Origin: Dendrolimus kikuchii
Lineage: Eukaryota > Arthropoda > Insecta > Lepidoptera > Lasiocampidae
Direction: 5' to 3'
NCBI GenBank assembly: GCA_019925095.2
Contig: CM034392.1
Location: 13,597,887-13,661,886, forward strand
DNA: 64,000 nt
The notes beneath the pieces are model-generated. The model did no database searches. It was given only the letters and a program-made list of their open reading frames with translations, and had not been told where the DNA came from. How positions within the stretch are numbered: the stretch's first letter is position 1; each line of letters opens with the position of its first letter. Of the stretch, positions 31,706-42,992 are shown piece after piece. Position numbers and translations under genes: made by a program.

Positions 31706-31984
31706 ATTTGCAGTATTTTTCATTCCACAGTTCAAAAATTAAAATGTTTGATGTACCCAGTCGTGTTTTGATTCTTGAAGCTATATTTTATATTAAGATA
31801 AAACGGTCGTTCCATTTCATGAGGCTCTTGCCGGGTACTGTCTGTGAGTGCGACATTACAATTATACACGCTTAAAGTTAACTCAAGGATTTTATGAAGT
31901 AAAAATATTCGAAACTTTATCTGAATATAACATATCCCCTTGTAACAAATCTACGATTCTGCCGATCTGACTATAGACGGTACA
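31706..31984. other. AT-rich flank of the R1 element
   Basis: No gene is seen. Position 31732 onward reads AT-rich unique-looking sequence, without a match to the flank left of the element that would reveal a target duplication. Confidence 0.35.
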
Positions 31985-32754
31985 TCTATAGTAATATTAT
32001 AAAGCTGAAGAGTTTGTTTGTGTAAACGCGCTAATCTCAGGAACCGCTGGTCCGATTTGAAAAATTATTTCAGTGTTGAATAGTGCATTTATCGAGGAAG
32101 GCTATAGGCTATATTATATTATCAAAAAATTAGGGATCCTTACTAAAAGTCCAATAATGTAACCCAAAGTGTAAAAAATGACCCGAAAAAATCCTTACAC
32201 GGCGTGCGCTGCGAAAATGATTGATTACAGAACAAAAAAATGTAATACCACTTTGCAGAACATATGATTGTCTACAAAAAATATTGCGTAACCATATGAC
32301 TAACTATTGTAGTTATCTCACAATAAGTGTTTTCTTTTATTTTTTTAAATAATTAAAATGCCGTCGCTTCAAATACTCTTTATTTTGTACCTTAGTATTA
32401 ATCCTTATCAAAATAAATTACTTCATATTCAAGACGAATTCAATACCTTTCTAGAACTTTTTGAATTATTCAATTCGGACGTTTCATTCAAAAGTTATCG
32501 CGATATTTAAAATATAAGTATTAGTGTTGTAGCCAAATATACTGATATTGTTTGATTGAACGCGCTAGTCTCAGGAACTACTGGTCTGATTTGAAAAATT
32601 CTTTCAATGTTGGATAGCCCATTTATCGAGGAAGGCTATAGGCTATATATCATCACGCTAAGACTAATAGAAGTGGAGCACCAATGAAGAATGTTTCAAA
32701 ATCGGAGGGTTTTGAAAGCAAATTCCACGCGGACGACGTCGCGGGCACAGCTAG
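31985..32754 (+). mobile_element. Helitron-like element, with an internal repeated head
   Basis: It starts TCTATAGTAATATTATAAAG and ends GACGTCGCGGGCACAGCTAG then T, the CTAG(T) terminus preceded by a GC-rich, weakly foldable stretch. A second copy of the head region (GGAACTACTGGTCTGATTTG ... ATCGAGGAAGGCTATAGGCT) begins near 32540, so two elements may be joined head to tail. It is non-coding. Confidence 0.5.
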
Positions 32755-32779
32755 TATAAAATATAACAACTTAAGCCAA

Positions 32780-33016
32780 GGCAGTCTTTATCCGGTGGTG
32801 CAAGGGGTCCTTGACACCCGGGGGCGGCGCGGGGACCAAAGGGTCGCTCCATATATATATCGACCCAGTAGTCTTTGAGGAAAATGTCCCCGGGCTCGAG
32901 CACCTTCGCTTCGCGAAGGCACTCGCCCCAAAAACCCCGGTAAATTTGTAAGGTCTTCGGACCAACAACATAAAGTCAAGTCCAATAAAAAAAAATGAGG
33001 AAAATGACTGTGACAT
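32780..33016 (-). other. GC-rich coding-like repeat fragment
   Basis: A minus-strand frame reads LLVRRPYKFTGVFGASAFAK and SSKTTGSIYIWSDPLVPAPP and ends HHRIKTALA. Composition contrasts with the flanks, suggesting a fragment of a transposon or processed sequence. A CCTTCGCTTCGCGAAGG palindrome sits at about 32902..32918. Family not recognised. Confidence 0.3.
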
Positions 33017-33089
33017 ATAAAGACTTGCGAAATTTCAGAATTTGTTTCTTAAAAATGAAATGCATTTTTTTATTACTTTAGGGCGAATA

Positions 33090-33262
33090 AACTAATTTTC
33101 GCACCCCACCGCCAGTGACCAGGTTCCAGTCTCCCTTAAGAGAGCAGCAGCGCATTTGTAGCACCTTTGGTGTTGCAAATGTCCATAGGCAATGGCAACC
33201 GCTATCCATCAAGTGGGCCGTCTGACTGTCTGCTGAACTCCTGCAATAAAAAAAAAATTTAA
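33090..33262 (+). mobile_element. CTGCAATAAA(A)n retroposon, better-preserved tail
   Basis: Plus-strand body: CCAGTGACCAGGTTCCAGTC, AGAGCAGCAGCGCATTTGTAG, AAATGTCCATAGGCAATGGC, then GTCTGCTGAACTCCTGCAATAAA and an A run. It aligns with 42590..42755. Confidence 0.65.
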
Positions 33263-34056
33263 AAAAATCGTCAGCAAATTTACAATCATGAATCATCGTT
33301 ATCGGTACATTCCACAACCCGTATGCATTCCAAGACTATCGATTTTTTTTTGGACTTCGTTATACTTATATCGATAATCAGTATATTTAAAATCTTTGAA
33401 GCTTTTCCATTGATTTCGAAATTTACTGCAGTCCTGCGATAAAAGTGGCGTCTAAAGTCATAAAAAACAGTACACGTATTTATCACAGTGTCGTTATTGT
33501 TAGGTTCGCTTTGTAATAATTATAATAAATGAATTTAATTAATCAATGTCTGATAAAATATTTCGGCATTGTTTGTTGTAACATGACAAGCTTCGTCACC
33601 AATTATTTAAATATGCAGGCTGCTCCAACGTGTTCTGGTAAATTATGTAATTTTATGCGCAAAAAATTTTTAACGTTTTTGAAAATTTAACTTCTGGTAT
33701 GTTCTTTCCAGATACACTATAAGTAATTATATGTTACAACATATACTTTGTTTACACAAAACGTTACGGCCGTTTCTTGTTAACAACAACCGCCTGCGTA
33801 ATAGATAGATAGATACCTCTTCATTGTACACCAAACATAAATAGACAAACAGAAGTAGAAAACGATAAGAGAGTATTCTTATCGATAAAAAGCGGTCTCT
33901 TCCAGGCAACCCTTGGCAGAGCTTGATAGGTTATTAATACTGGTGGTGGTGAAGTTAATAGATAATGATGGATGATAAATAAACATAGTACATAATTAAA
34001 AGTAAAAAAACAATATAGTTAAATGTATATACGTGTATGTGACAATGCAAACATAC
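33263..34056. other. AT-rich intergenic DNA
   Basis: No exon is supported. It includes an ATAGATAGATAGAT run near 33804 and ends with the AAACATAC that duplicates at the other side of the hAT-like element. Confidence 0.4.
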
Positions 34057-34733
34057 TAGGGATGGGCCGAATGTGGTTTGAACCGAATACGAACTTCGGT
34101 TTGATTTCGCCACGCTTTCTCAAAACCAACAAACACATCGTGACCTGTTGACAACGTCAACTTGATAACACGGAATTTTTGGCTTTTTTACCCCATAACC
34201 TGTCTGTAGTAAATTTTAAATATGAGTAGGTGGATAAATTAATAGATTTTTAGACCTTTGATTGAAAAAAAAAAATCACCATTTCATAATTCTAAATTCA
34301 TAATGTTTAATTCGTAAAAAGTGATTTCAATCAAAATTAAAGTTACTCATTACAATTAAACAGTTGCACTACTTACTGTTGTTTCTTAGAGGAATAATAA
34401 GTTTATTTTATTTTTGTTTTAATTTGATGTCCATTTAATTAGGCAAAGACTCAATCAAGAACTATTTTTTTTGTTATCACATTGCACATTAAGATTTACA
34501 TGTTCCTAACTAAAATAAATGACCATGAGTACATAGATGCCAATTTTTATATTACGGTTATGATAGATATGATTTCTATTAACTTCAGTCAAAATAGTGC
34601 AAGTAAGCATATTAGTTTTTCCTTGCACCGAATGCTCGGCATTTAAACCGAATTTCGGCCGAATGCCGAAGTTCGGCTCAAGCTGCCGAAATTCGGTCAA
34701 ACCGAATATAAAACGAATTTCGGCCCATCCCTA
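34057..34733. mobile_element. Non-autonomous hAT-like transposon with 8-bp target duplication
   Basis: A 677-bp element with terminal inverted repeats TAGGGATGGGCCGAA at both ends, flanked by identical AAACATAC at 34049..34056 and 34734..34741. The 8-bp duplication and short inverted ends are diagnostic of the hAT superfamily. The subterminal regions contain several GCCGAA/TTCGGC motifs in both orientations, plausible transposase-binding sites, especially at 34630..34730. No transposase is encoded. Confidence 0.9.
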
Positions 34734-34973
34734 AAACATACATATAATACTTATATAATAAATAGCATTAGGAATTATTTTACAAAATAAAAAAGTAATT
34801 ACTTCTGAACCTGATTTTCAAAGCACAGTAAGGATTTGGCTCGTCTTATAGCAATAGTAAAATCATACCAGGAACGCACTGCCTGGACGGTGAAAGAATG
34901 ATTATAAAAACAAGACGTGTGTTTATTCTTTATTTAGTGGAGGGGCGCAAATTATGTTAGCTAGATATAACTA

Positions 34974-36271
34974 GTCTGGCCATAAATACTGTTACATACA
35001 AACTTTTCTTTTTTTCAACTTTTTAATTATTTTGAATTTGGAATACGTATATTATTTTTAAAACTTCTTTTGATTTTGCAGCATTTCACATATTTTTTCG
35101 TGTTCATTATCAAATTACAATATGGAATGGGGTGTTAAAGAAAATAGGATTGCAGTGATCACCTTGCGCAAAGTGGGTATGGAGCCGTCGGTCATATTCC
35201 AGACACTTCAAAAGCTTGATATCAGCCGTATGTTCGTGTATCGTACTATCAACAGATACAACAACACTTCGTCTGTCGAAGACCAGAAAAGATCGGGTTG
35301 GCCGCGTGCTGTTAGAACTACAAAGGCTGTTAATGCTGTTAAAGCCAGAATTCGTCGAAACCCCATTAGGAAGCAAAAAATCTTATCGCGAGAAATGAAG
35401 ATTCCCGCTAGGACTCTGTCGCGTATTATAAAACAAGACCTGAAGCTCAGTACTTATCGTCGATATACAGGACATTCCCTAAATTAATCTTTACAATTAA
35501 AAAGAGTGGATCGATCAAAACGCCTCCTGTCGCGATACGCAGGTGAAAGGCATAAAAATATCTTCTTTACTGATGAAAACATTTTCTCGATTGAAGAACA
35601 CTACAATAAGCAAAATGATAAAGAGTACGCTCACAGTTCTAAAGAAGCTGCTCAAGTGGTCGGAAGGTACAACGTGATCATCATCCTGCGTCAGTGATGG
35701 TTTGGTGGGGCGTGTCTTATCAAGGAGTCACAAAACTACATTTTTGTGAAAAAGGAGTGACAACTTCAGCCAAAGTGTATCAAGATACAGTCTTGTATCA
35801 TGTTGTGAAACCTCTCAGCAAAACACTTTTTAAAAATATACCGTGAACTTTCCAGCAGGACTCTGCACCTGGTCACAAGGTACGAACTACCCAAGCCTGG
35901 CTTGAAACCAACGTTCCGGACTTTATAAGTGCTGAACACTGGCCCTCATCTAGCCCAGACCTCAACCCTTTAGACTTCAAATTATGGCCAGTTTTAGAGG
36001 ACATGGCCTGCACTAAACGACACGGCGACATTGAGTCTCTTAAAAAATGTTTGGAGCAAGCAGTGGCGAAATTTCCCTTGGAAACAGTCCGTAAATCCAT
36101 AGATTCGTGTCCAAACAGATTAAAGGTTGTATAAAAGCCAAAGGTGGCCATTTCGAATAGAATATTTTTTGCTGAGACTTTAATAAATATGTAGGTATCA
36201 ATTTTAATAAGATTACATTACTTCATTTTAAAAAAATGCATTTTCATTTGTAACAGAACTTATGGCTGGAC
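34974..36271 (+). mobile_element. maT (DD37D) transposon, copy 1
   Basis: About 1.30 kb with terminal repeats GTCTGGCCATAAATACTGTT at the left and the similar GTCCAGCCATAAGTTCTGTT reversed at the right, flanked by TA. It contains a plus-strand transposase with a D37D spacing. It is inserted into a LINE remnant. Confidence 0.88.
35122..36160 (+). pseudogene. maT transposase remnant, copy 1
   Basis: The N-terminal helix-turn-helix region (MEWGVKENRIAVITLRKVGM ... SRMFVYRTINRYNNT) and second HTH (KQKILSREMKIPARTLSRII) are open to a TAA at about 35486. Then come FFTDENIFSIEEH (first catalytic Asp kept), a frameshift after QVVGR (about 35667), VMVWWGVSYQG, a TGA at about 35844, FQQDSAPGHK and SSSPDLNPLDF. 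The second and third Asp are 37 residues apart, which defines DD37D/maT. The C terminus ends GGHFE. Two stops and a frameshift make it inactive. Confidence 0.9.
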
Positions 36272-36334
36272 TAGGTATAGAGAAATTCGAAGCGTTCCTT
36301 GAGGTAATGAGGAGTAGTGGGTCGAAACAGTTTA

Positions 36335-36615
36335 CTAACGAAATGTAAAAATGTGAGCCTTGCGGCGAAGATTGGTCGGTAACCACTTGTGTTTTGTACG
36401 GAACTCAGAGACATGGTCATATTTACGTAACCCAAATATGAATCTTATACAAAAATATTGAAGCCGCTCAAGTAGTTGTTCCTGGGTTATACCCAGATAG
36501 CTGGCATCGATGATGCCATCAATATGGTTTTTGCTAGAAAAACCAATATTGTGTAATCTTCTGAAGCTAATCTTTTTTAAATCATCTGAACTATAAATTT
36601 TGCTGTCATTAACTA
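36335..36615 (-). pseudogene. LINE ORF2 C-terminal fragment (larger half)
   Basis: An open frame with the motif RFIFGLRKYDHVSEFRT followed by KWLPTNLRRKAH. This pattern (RFIFxLRKxDHVSxxRxxLxWLPxxxRR) is a common ending region of lepidopteran jockey-like retrotransposons. There is no catalytic domain. Confidence 0.65.
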
Positions 36616-36620
36616 AGGGC

Positions 36621-36790
36621 CGATTTTTCAATCATCAGATAAAAGTTATCAGTCGAATAAATTGTAACCTGACTGAATTCAAAAGTGAATCAACTGTTTT
36701 ATTCATGCAACTGTCATTTTTAATTTTCCCAAGTTGTGTTTTATTCTACCTTTTATCTATAATCGTTATAAAAAGAATTATATTCCATGC
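36621..36790 (+). mobile_element. Right-truncated copy of the GGACCGATTTTTCA MITE
   Basis: It starts GGGCCGATTTTTCAATCATC and shares ATCAGATAAAAGTTATCAGT, CATTTTTAATTTT and other blocks with 53626..53799. The right inverted end is missing. Confidence 0.65.
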
Positions 36791-36799
36791 AGTCAGTGA

Positions 36800-37117
36800 G
36801 GAGTCACGGTCTGCCCATTTCCTGGATCCATCCATCCATCACCATAGTCCTGGATCCGTAGTTCCACTAGCAGTTCCTCCGGTATCTTTTGTTCTCATTT
36901 CCCACAATAGTCCTACACTGGCCGGGGCTTGTCCTTTGTTGTATTATTATATGGTGTAGACAGGGATAATTGCCGGTCAGTGTCACGCCACATTTACATT
37001 AAATTTGTCAAGGGGCCTCTACGTGTTGCCCTCCCCATGGCCCCACACAAGCCCTCCAAAAGTCCGGCGCATTTTTATGGCCCGTGGTCTTTCAAGAATT
37101 ATAGATATATATATATA
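36800..37117. other. GC-richer unassigned sequence
   Basis: Contains CCATCCATCCATC, GGCCGGGGC and CCCTCCCCATGGCCCCAC blocks, and ends with an ATATATATAT run. Possibly retrotransposon UTR. No frame is convincing. Confidence 0.3.
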
Positions 37118-37350
37118 TCTATACTAATATTATAAAGAGGAAAGATTTGTATTTTTGTAATGAAGAGACTCAAAACCTACTCGACTGATTTCAAAAATTC
37201 TTTCACAGTTCGAATGCTACGTTATCCCTGATTAATATAGGCTATATAAAAATTAGAGAACCCTACTATAACTTCAATAATGTAAGCCATCAATTCAAAG
37301 AAAATACTTGGCGCTGGATTCCGATTCTATATTTTTATTTTTTCTCAAAC
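37118..37350 (+). mobile_element. Helitron-like repeat, head region
   Basis: TCTATACTAATATTATAAAGAGG head followed by GACTGATTTCAAAAATTCTT and TTATCCCTGATTAATATAGG, matching the reverse-oriented block 40790..41463. The 3' terminus is not recognised. Confidence 0.5.
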
Positions 37351-40019
37351 TTCTGTTTTTACTTGAGTCGGTTTTTTATATCTTACTATCCCATTCATTG
37401 ATATTATTATACTCCTATGAAGTTTGTCTCAAATTTAAACCAGTAGTAAGACGAATTAATAGATGATACCTGGAATTAATCTATTGCACATAACATGATC
37501 TTTAATAGAGAGAGAAGTCGTATAGTGCCCGTCCCTATATGTTACTATCATTTGTCTTACTGCTGTTTAGAATTTTACATTAACTTCATATAATTCATGT
37601 AAATCTTGTACCAATGGTAAAGCAAAAGAATTCGACATTAATAGAGAGTTCATTGATTCTCCGTTAAAGATTTGACTAACATAAACTAGTTAGCTTTAAG
37701 CTATACATAGGGCTGTTTGAATATCCAGTAATATTTAAATAATGATACCGTACGCGGTTGTAACGCGGTGGTAACGTAGGTTGAAAGTAAGGCTCCGAAT
37801 TAATTAATTCACTAATATTGCGCAGATTGTTGATAGTAGAACATTGTTATCTATATCATCATCATTTAATTGCCTGAATATAAAACACTAATACGATTGT
37901 GTATAAATTCTTGAACGCTATGATATGATACTGATACTAAAACAGACTACTTAGAAATAGAAGAAGCCCATTAATTCCGTTTCATGCATGATGCAACCGA
38001 ATGATAACAATGAAAAAGACAACAGCAATAAAAATCTACCTGATTGTTCATTCTATGCAACGCTTTAAAGGTTTTCTATTATCAGTATTGCAAACACAGT
38101 TTGAGAGGTACGCTTCCATGAACTTACATAAACAAGGCGAAGACAGGAACTCGACCGGTTCGCTCACTTTAAAACTAGTATTTTGTACTCAATTTCACAC
38201 ACTAGATGCTTTGGCACTTTTATGAGTAAGTATCACAAGGAGTAAATACGTCGAACAAGTACAGAATAGTTAAGAAATTGGCGCCTCGGTGTTCGATAGG
38301 CGCATGCGCAGCGCTCAACGGCGCGTTTCTCACTGTAGTAACTGCAACTGTAGGATAACCTCGTCCGCCGTCGCTGTTTGACTGCTTTACAAATCTTACT
38401 TTACACCAACATCACTTCTCGTCCACAGAATAGTTCTTTTGGGTATTATTTTTGTTTTGGACTCTGTTAACGATTTGCTACAATCTATGTAGATGGACGA
38501 ATAATGACTATTCATTCGTATGCATTGTACATTAGTGAGATGAAATAGGAAACCCCATAACGCAAAAACCCAAAACAGATGTATGTATAAACGCCCCCAA
38601 TACAGTTCCGCGGAAATTCACTGAGCCAGGCGTTCATTGTAATTGATAAGCATTATCTGCATTATATTTGATAATTACCACCATTCATTACATACTTAAA
38701 AACATGTTATTCTCAATTTAATGATTTAAGGAATTAACAATTAATTACTTGTAAGGTATTTGCTTAGGCAATAAATTCACTTTCAACGAGCATAAGAGAA
38801 TGTACCTGCACCTGATCACGTGATAATGACACGGCTCAGGCTGTGTTCACTGTTTACACAACCGCTGTCGAGGTGCCGGTTGCTGGCGACAATGGCCGAG
38901 CGTTTCGATACCTTTTGTGTTCACAATTCTTTTGCTATATTACTATTTTAGGACTCTGTAGCCGTAGTTATTTAAGCAAAAGCAAAACTCTTACAAAATT
39001 GACATACCTATCCATTGTCCATCCAGCCGTCTGTCGGTCTATGTATGCTTGCTATTAGGCCTATGTGGATGAAAGGCAGGAAAGTCTATTCAGCATACTA
39101 CATCCACAATGGAAAAGTGAAACCGCGAAAACATTAATTAAAAATATTAGAGGTGGCTGCCATGCATGTAACTGAGGAATTAGATATTTTTATTCAGAAA
39201 GAACGTTGATTTATTTAATACTTGTATATTATTCTAAAAGTAAACTTAAGGAAACTTAAAATTAGTTTTAAGTAAGTAATTTAATACCCCTTATTAAATT
39301 ACTTACTTAAAACATTATTAAATACGTTTTTCTCGCGATCAAATACAAATTAAAACAAGTGTTTCAAGTCTGATATTCGTTTTTAAGCAATGACCTTCAT
39401 CCATCTACCGAAACCTTGCTATCTAATATGAATCATACATACTTTTTGTATACCTTAGACAGCAAGTTTCTTCAAACGTTGATAACATTTCAAATGTCCA
39501 TAGGCGACGGTAACTATAGCATCAGGTAGTCCGAGAGCCTTATATGCCAGAAATAAAAATGTATCTTCAACGTAGGCTAGGTATTAATCGTATTTCCTTA
39601 TTTTATTGTGTGAGCATAAGCATGGGAAGGATATGACTCTATATCATTTCTGATAATTATCAAAATCAAATACTTAGGTAATATTACGGTCTTATAAAGT
39701 TATTGGTTATAACACTTACCAATTATGAATGTTATAATAAATTAGATAAATGAACAATGATTTGATGCGAGTCTATATACCACTGACTTGGTAGTGTGCA
39801 GCGGCAAGGACGATCGAAGGAAAAAGAATCTTGTACATTTGTATATTCTTTGATCATTATTTTAGATTCTACCTGTCAGTCCACGAACAGTGAAGGGTTC
39901 CGTACAAGCGACCAACGTTGACTGTTTTTATAATTTGAGTATGGAACTCTAAAAATAGTTTATCAGAAATACATAATTCCTCAAAAACAGTTTATAACAA
40001 TATACCAACTTCGTTGAAA
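37351..40019. other. Largely unique intergenic DNA
   Basis: No exon can be supported. 38280..38400 is GC-richer (GGCGCCTCGGTGTTCGATAGG ... GCGCATGCGC) and could be a promoter-like CpG patch, but no gene start follows. A retroposon body fragment (AAATGTCCATAGGCGACGG) lies at about 39490..39560. A perfect palindrome at 39265..39313 is listed separately. Confidence 0.35.
39265..39313. repeat. Perfect 22-bp-arm palindrome
   Basis: Arms 39265..39286 and 39292..39313 are exact reverse complements around a 5-base loop (CCCCT). The arms contain GTTTTAAGTAAGTAATTTAA. Possibly the remnant of a small foldback element. Confidence 0.85.
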
Positions 40020-40330
40020 ATGCTTTTTAAATTTTAAAAAGGAATGTTAAGGTGGTTTGGGCATTTAGAGACAATTAATAAAAGCAGAATTACAAAACAA
40101 GTATATAAGAGTAATGTGAGTAGTAGAGTCGGGGCCGGTCGACCGCGACGTACTCACCATGATCAAATTGAAGATATTTTGAAAGTCATGTGTAAAACAC
40201 TTTAAATAAGTGTGTATGTATGAAGAGATTAAGATTATTAATTAATGAAAGTTGATGAAGCGAAAAGTGTTTGTCAGAATCGTAACAGGTGGAAATCAAC
40301 AAAGACAAAGAGAGGACATAAAGATGAAGA
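40020..40330 (+). pseudogene. LINE ORF2 tail, diverged relative of 57328..57690
   Basis: Translation gives KGMLRWFGHLETINKSRITK, then VGAGRPRRTHHDQIEDILK, and after a shift VDEAKSVCQNRNRWKSTK. This parallels the better-preserved tail at 57.4 kb block by block. LRWFGHxxR....GRPRxxxxDQI is a familiar end of non-LTR retrotransposon proteins. Confidence 0.7.
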
Positions 40331-40374
40331 TGTAGTAATTAAATGAAACACTGAACTAGAAAAGGGCTTGGGAG

Positions 40375-40440
40375 AATAACATTTTCAATTGGCCTGTCTG
40401 CCTGTCTGCTGCACTCCTGCAATAAAAATAAAAAAAATGG
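40375..40440 (+). mobile_element. CTGCAATAAA(A)n retroposon tail
   Basis: GGCCTGTCTGCCTGTCTGCTGCACTCCTGCAATAAAAA tail, the same 3' end as at 33.2 and 42.7 kb. Only the last 60 or so bases are kept. Confidence 0.6.
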
Positions 40441-40789
40441 ATACTACTGTTGCGGAAAGAAGTAGGTACATTAATGTAGATAGAGGGATTGACAAATAGA
40501 TACAGTGGTGCGTATGAGGAGGCATCTAAGACGACCACCTATGTATTAACAATCATTGTACTAATATCCTCGACATCCTTTAATGTCGAACGTCATAGTT
40601 TCGTTTCCTTTTATAATTAAATTATCAATTGTATTCATACATCAGTAACATTTTTATTGTCTCTACAACCATATGAAAATTCACATAATTCTAAATAGCC
40701 AACAGACGCTAACTTTAAAAGTGTTTGCAAGAACATATTTGTTCTAGTATATATATCCAACTTGTGGTCTCGGCAGACGTTGTCCTGCC
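40441..40789. other. Intergenic DNA, nothing recognised
   Basis: AT-rich, with no motif that I can support. Confidence 0.4.
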
Positions 40790-41463
40790 CTGAAAAAATA
40801 AAAATCTACAACCCGATTCCAGTGCCACCTACCGGGTCTAATTGTGAATCTAAACCACCCCGAGACCCACTCAAACACACATAAAATTTCATCAAAAACG
40901 TAGAACCCGATTCCGGCGCCAAGTATTTTGTTTAGATTGATGGATTACATTATTGAAGTTGTAGCCGGTATCTCTAATTTTTATACAGCGTATATTAATC
41001 AGGGATAATGTAGCATTCAAATGGTTCCGTAATACCGCTGCAGGGGCCCTCTAGCATCTAGGGAGCAGAGAAGTTTTCACCCCTGTTGACGAAATGAGTT
41101 TGCCTTTCCCGGGGCTTTCTTAAGCACTGATGCGCTAGGATCAGCGTGGGCGTAACTACTTTCTAAGTCTCACGCTGTTCCTGCCATAAGCGCGGGGCAC
41201 ATGGGGGGAGGGTTTTAGTGGAGTATTGAGTAGTCGAGTCTCCACACAAGCCGGCGATTTGATTCTGGTGCCCATTCGTGGTCTCACCTCTCGTCGCTTT
41301 GGTCTAATCCTTAGTAATGGACCCGGTAGTGTGCATAATGCATTTCCCCCGCCTCAAAAAAAAGCATTCGAATGGCGAAAGAATTTTTGAAATGAGCCTA
41401 TTAGTTTTTGAGATTATTCGTTACAAAAATACAATTCTTTCCTCTTTATAATATTAGTATAGA
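40790..41463 (-). mobile_element. Helitron-like repeat (reverse) interrupted by an R1 insertion
   Basis: On the minus strand it starts TCTATACTAATATTATAAAG at 41463 and continues to GCCATTCGAATGC, is interrupted by 41025..41363, then resumes with CATTATCCCTGATTAATATA and further blocks shared with 37118..37350. The lower boundary is approximate. Confidence 0.55.
41025..41363 (+). mobile_element. R1-clade LINE 3'-end insertion with target duplication (subfamily C)
   Basis: A 3' UTR-only fragment ending in CCCGCCTC plus eight A, flanked by GCATTCAAATGG (41013..41024) and GCATTCGAATGG (41364..41375), a 12-bp duplication with one difference. Its sequence matches the 3' UTR of the deleted element at 11650..12030 in the reverse orientation. 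Confidence 0.88.
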
Positions 41464-41580
41464 TGTGTGAATGTGGAATGAACTCCCTTACGAGTTTTCA
41501 AATAGAATTTAACACTATGAGCGCGCAATGTGAGAGGGGTATATACTTCAAAAAGTACGAGCTATTTTAATAAAACATTT
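41464..41580 (+). pseudogene. Short LINE ORF2 tail
   Basis: One frame reads WNELPYEFSNRI, the WNELP motif at the end of jockey/CR1-type ORF2 proteins, followed by noise. Confidence 0.45.
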
Positions 41581-42409
41581 TTTTTTAAATACCAAGCTTG
41601 CATGAAAGTGCTAACTGTCGCCTGTAGGCGTTTACAACTCCAGGAGTGAAGCCAACGGGATGCCAGTCTTTGGGATGGTATAGACGCGATGAGATAGAAG
41701 TGATGAGCTACGGGAGTTGAATATGTAGATGGGATGGGATATGGGGAAGTGGGCCATCGGAACTTCCGCTTATCATACGAAACACGATTAGCTCAACGCT
41801 ACCGTTTTGCACCGATATTCTGTGAGAACGTGGTATCACACCCGTCGAACTGGCCCTAAGAGCTGAAATAATATGGTGATTCCAGCATGGCTCTACCACA
41901 TCCACATATAACAGTCCTATAGATAGTCCTTCTGTCAATTTGTCTACATGTAAATATTAAAAAAATAAATGAAATCAAATATTATTAATTCTGCCAGACA
42001 AGTTTAAGTTTGTACAAGCATGACTACATATGCCTATCGACTTTTAATAGAACTTTATAAGGAAAATATTTTCTTTAAGTGCTTCCAATTGCACTATTCT
42101 ATAGTACATATAACTATATGTATGTATCTCCATAAAATTCTGCCGACCAATTGTCGCAGTTGCGGAAATTTGCAGAAACATTTAGTGTTAACTCATTTCA
42201 TATAACGTAGCCTAAGTAAATCAACAAAATACATATCATAAAACAGTTCCGCACAAGACCGTTTGTTCGCTTTTAAGTGAATAGTTAAACAAAGGGTACG
42301 TACGACAGGAGCACAGTTACGTCGCTCCACTTTCCAAATCTAGTGCATGTCGCAAGCTATGTCACAAGATAAACGCTACGTCACCATTTTTTTCTATTAA
42401 TAATATTAG
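41581..42409. other. Intergenic DNA
   Basis: 41610..41930 is moderately GC-rich with an open minus-strand frame (VEPCWNHHIISALRASSTGV) that resembles decayed transposon sequence but is not recognised. The remainder is AT-rich. Confidence 0.3.
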
Positions 42410-42770
42410 AATATTAGCCCATAAACATCCTACTGCTAGGTTTGAACCGTAACAGTATCCGTGCAGAAACAGAGAAAGAATACAATTTCCTGCGGCCGGG
42501 CGGCCTTTCGTAAGAGGCGACACAACAACCCACAGCCAGGTGGTAGGGTATTTGCCCGACTGGATGGCTACCACCCCTGGTCTAGAGTATGCAGCCATAA
42601 CAACTTTGAGTTGTGTTCCGGCATTAGTGACCAGGTTTCAGTCCCCCTAAAAGAGCAGCAGCCCATGTGTAGCACCTTCGGTCCTATAGTAAACGCTTTC
42701 CATAAAGTGGGCCATCTGCCTGTCTGCTGAACTCCTGCAATAAATTTTTTTTTAAAAAAAACCTCTGTAC
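42410..42770 (+). mobile_element. CTGCAATAAA(A)n retroposon, longest copy
   Basis: About 360 bp: GGCCGGGCGGCCTTTCGTAAGAGGCG, GACTGGATGGCTACCACCCC, CAGCCATAACAACTTTGAG, CCAGGTTTCAGTC, GTCTGCTGAACTCCTGCAATAAA and an A/T tail. No polymerase III box or open frame is obvious. It is either a SINE or the 3' UTR of a LINE. Confidence 0.6.
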
Positions 42771-42824
42771 CCACCACGCTTGTTGTAGACAATTGACTGG
42801 TTTGATACATCGCTTTTCTCTACA

Positions 42825-42992
42825 TATTCAGGTTCATTGCGATGTTTACCTTCACTGCAAGCACACGGTAAACCTTACAATACATATACATACTGGATCG
42901 TGAAACTGCTTATGTAGTATCAACCATGCTTCATGACCAGGAATCGAATCCACGTCATTTAAAAACTAGTGCCTTAGTCACTCCCCTACTAT
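42825..42992 (-). mobile_element. tRNA-derived SINE
   Basis: The minus strand reads GGGGAGTGACTAAGGCACTAG then TGGATTCGATTCCTGG (B box) and a body with GCTTGCAGTGAAGGTAAACA. It is the same general class as the 7.2-kb SINE. Confidence 0.6.

Larger units (their letters stand above)
34800..36615 (-). mobile_element. LINE C-terminal fragment split by a maT insertion
   Basis: The minus strand reads FCIRFIFGLRKYDHVSEFRT and HKWLPTNLRRKAHIFTF (36615..36335), then continues after the maT element as FTVQAVRSWYDFTIAIRRAK (about 34890..34820). This is the standard ending of jockey/CR1-type ORF2 proteins. The split dates the maT insertion as later than the LINE. Confidence 0.65.

Noticed and set aside
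42750..42770. A T-run/A-run junction that could mark a target duplication of the retroposon
   Set aside because: It is simple-sequence only. No matching direct repeat is found on the other side.
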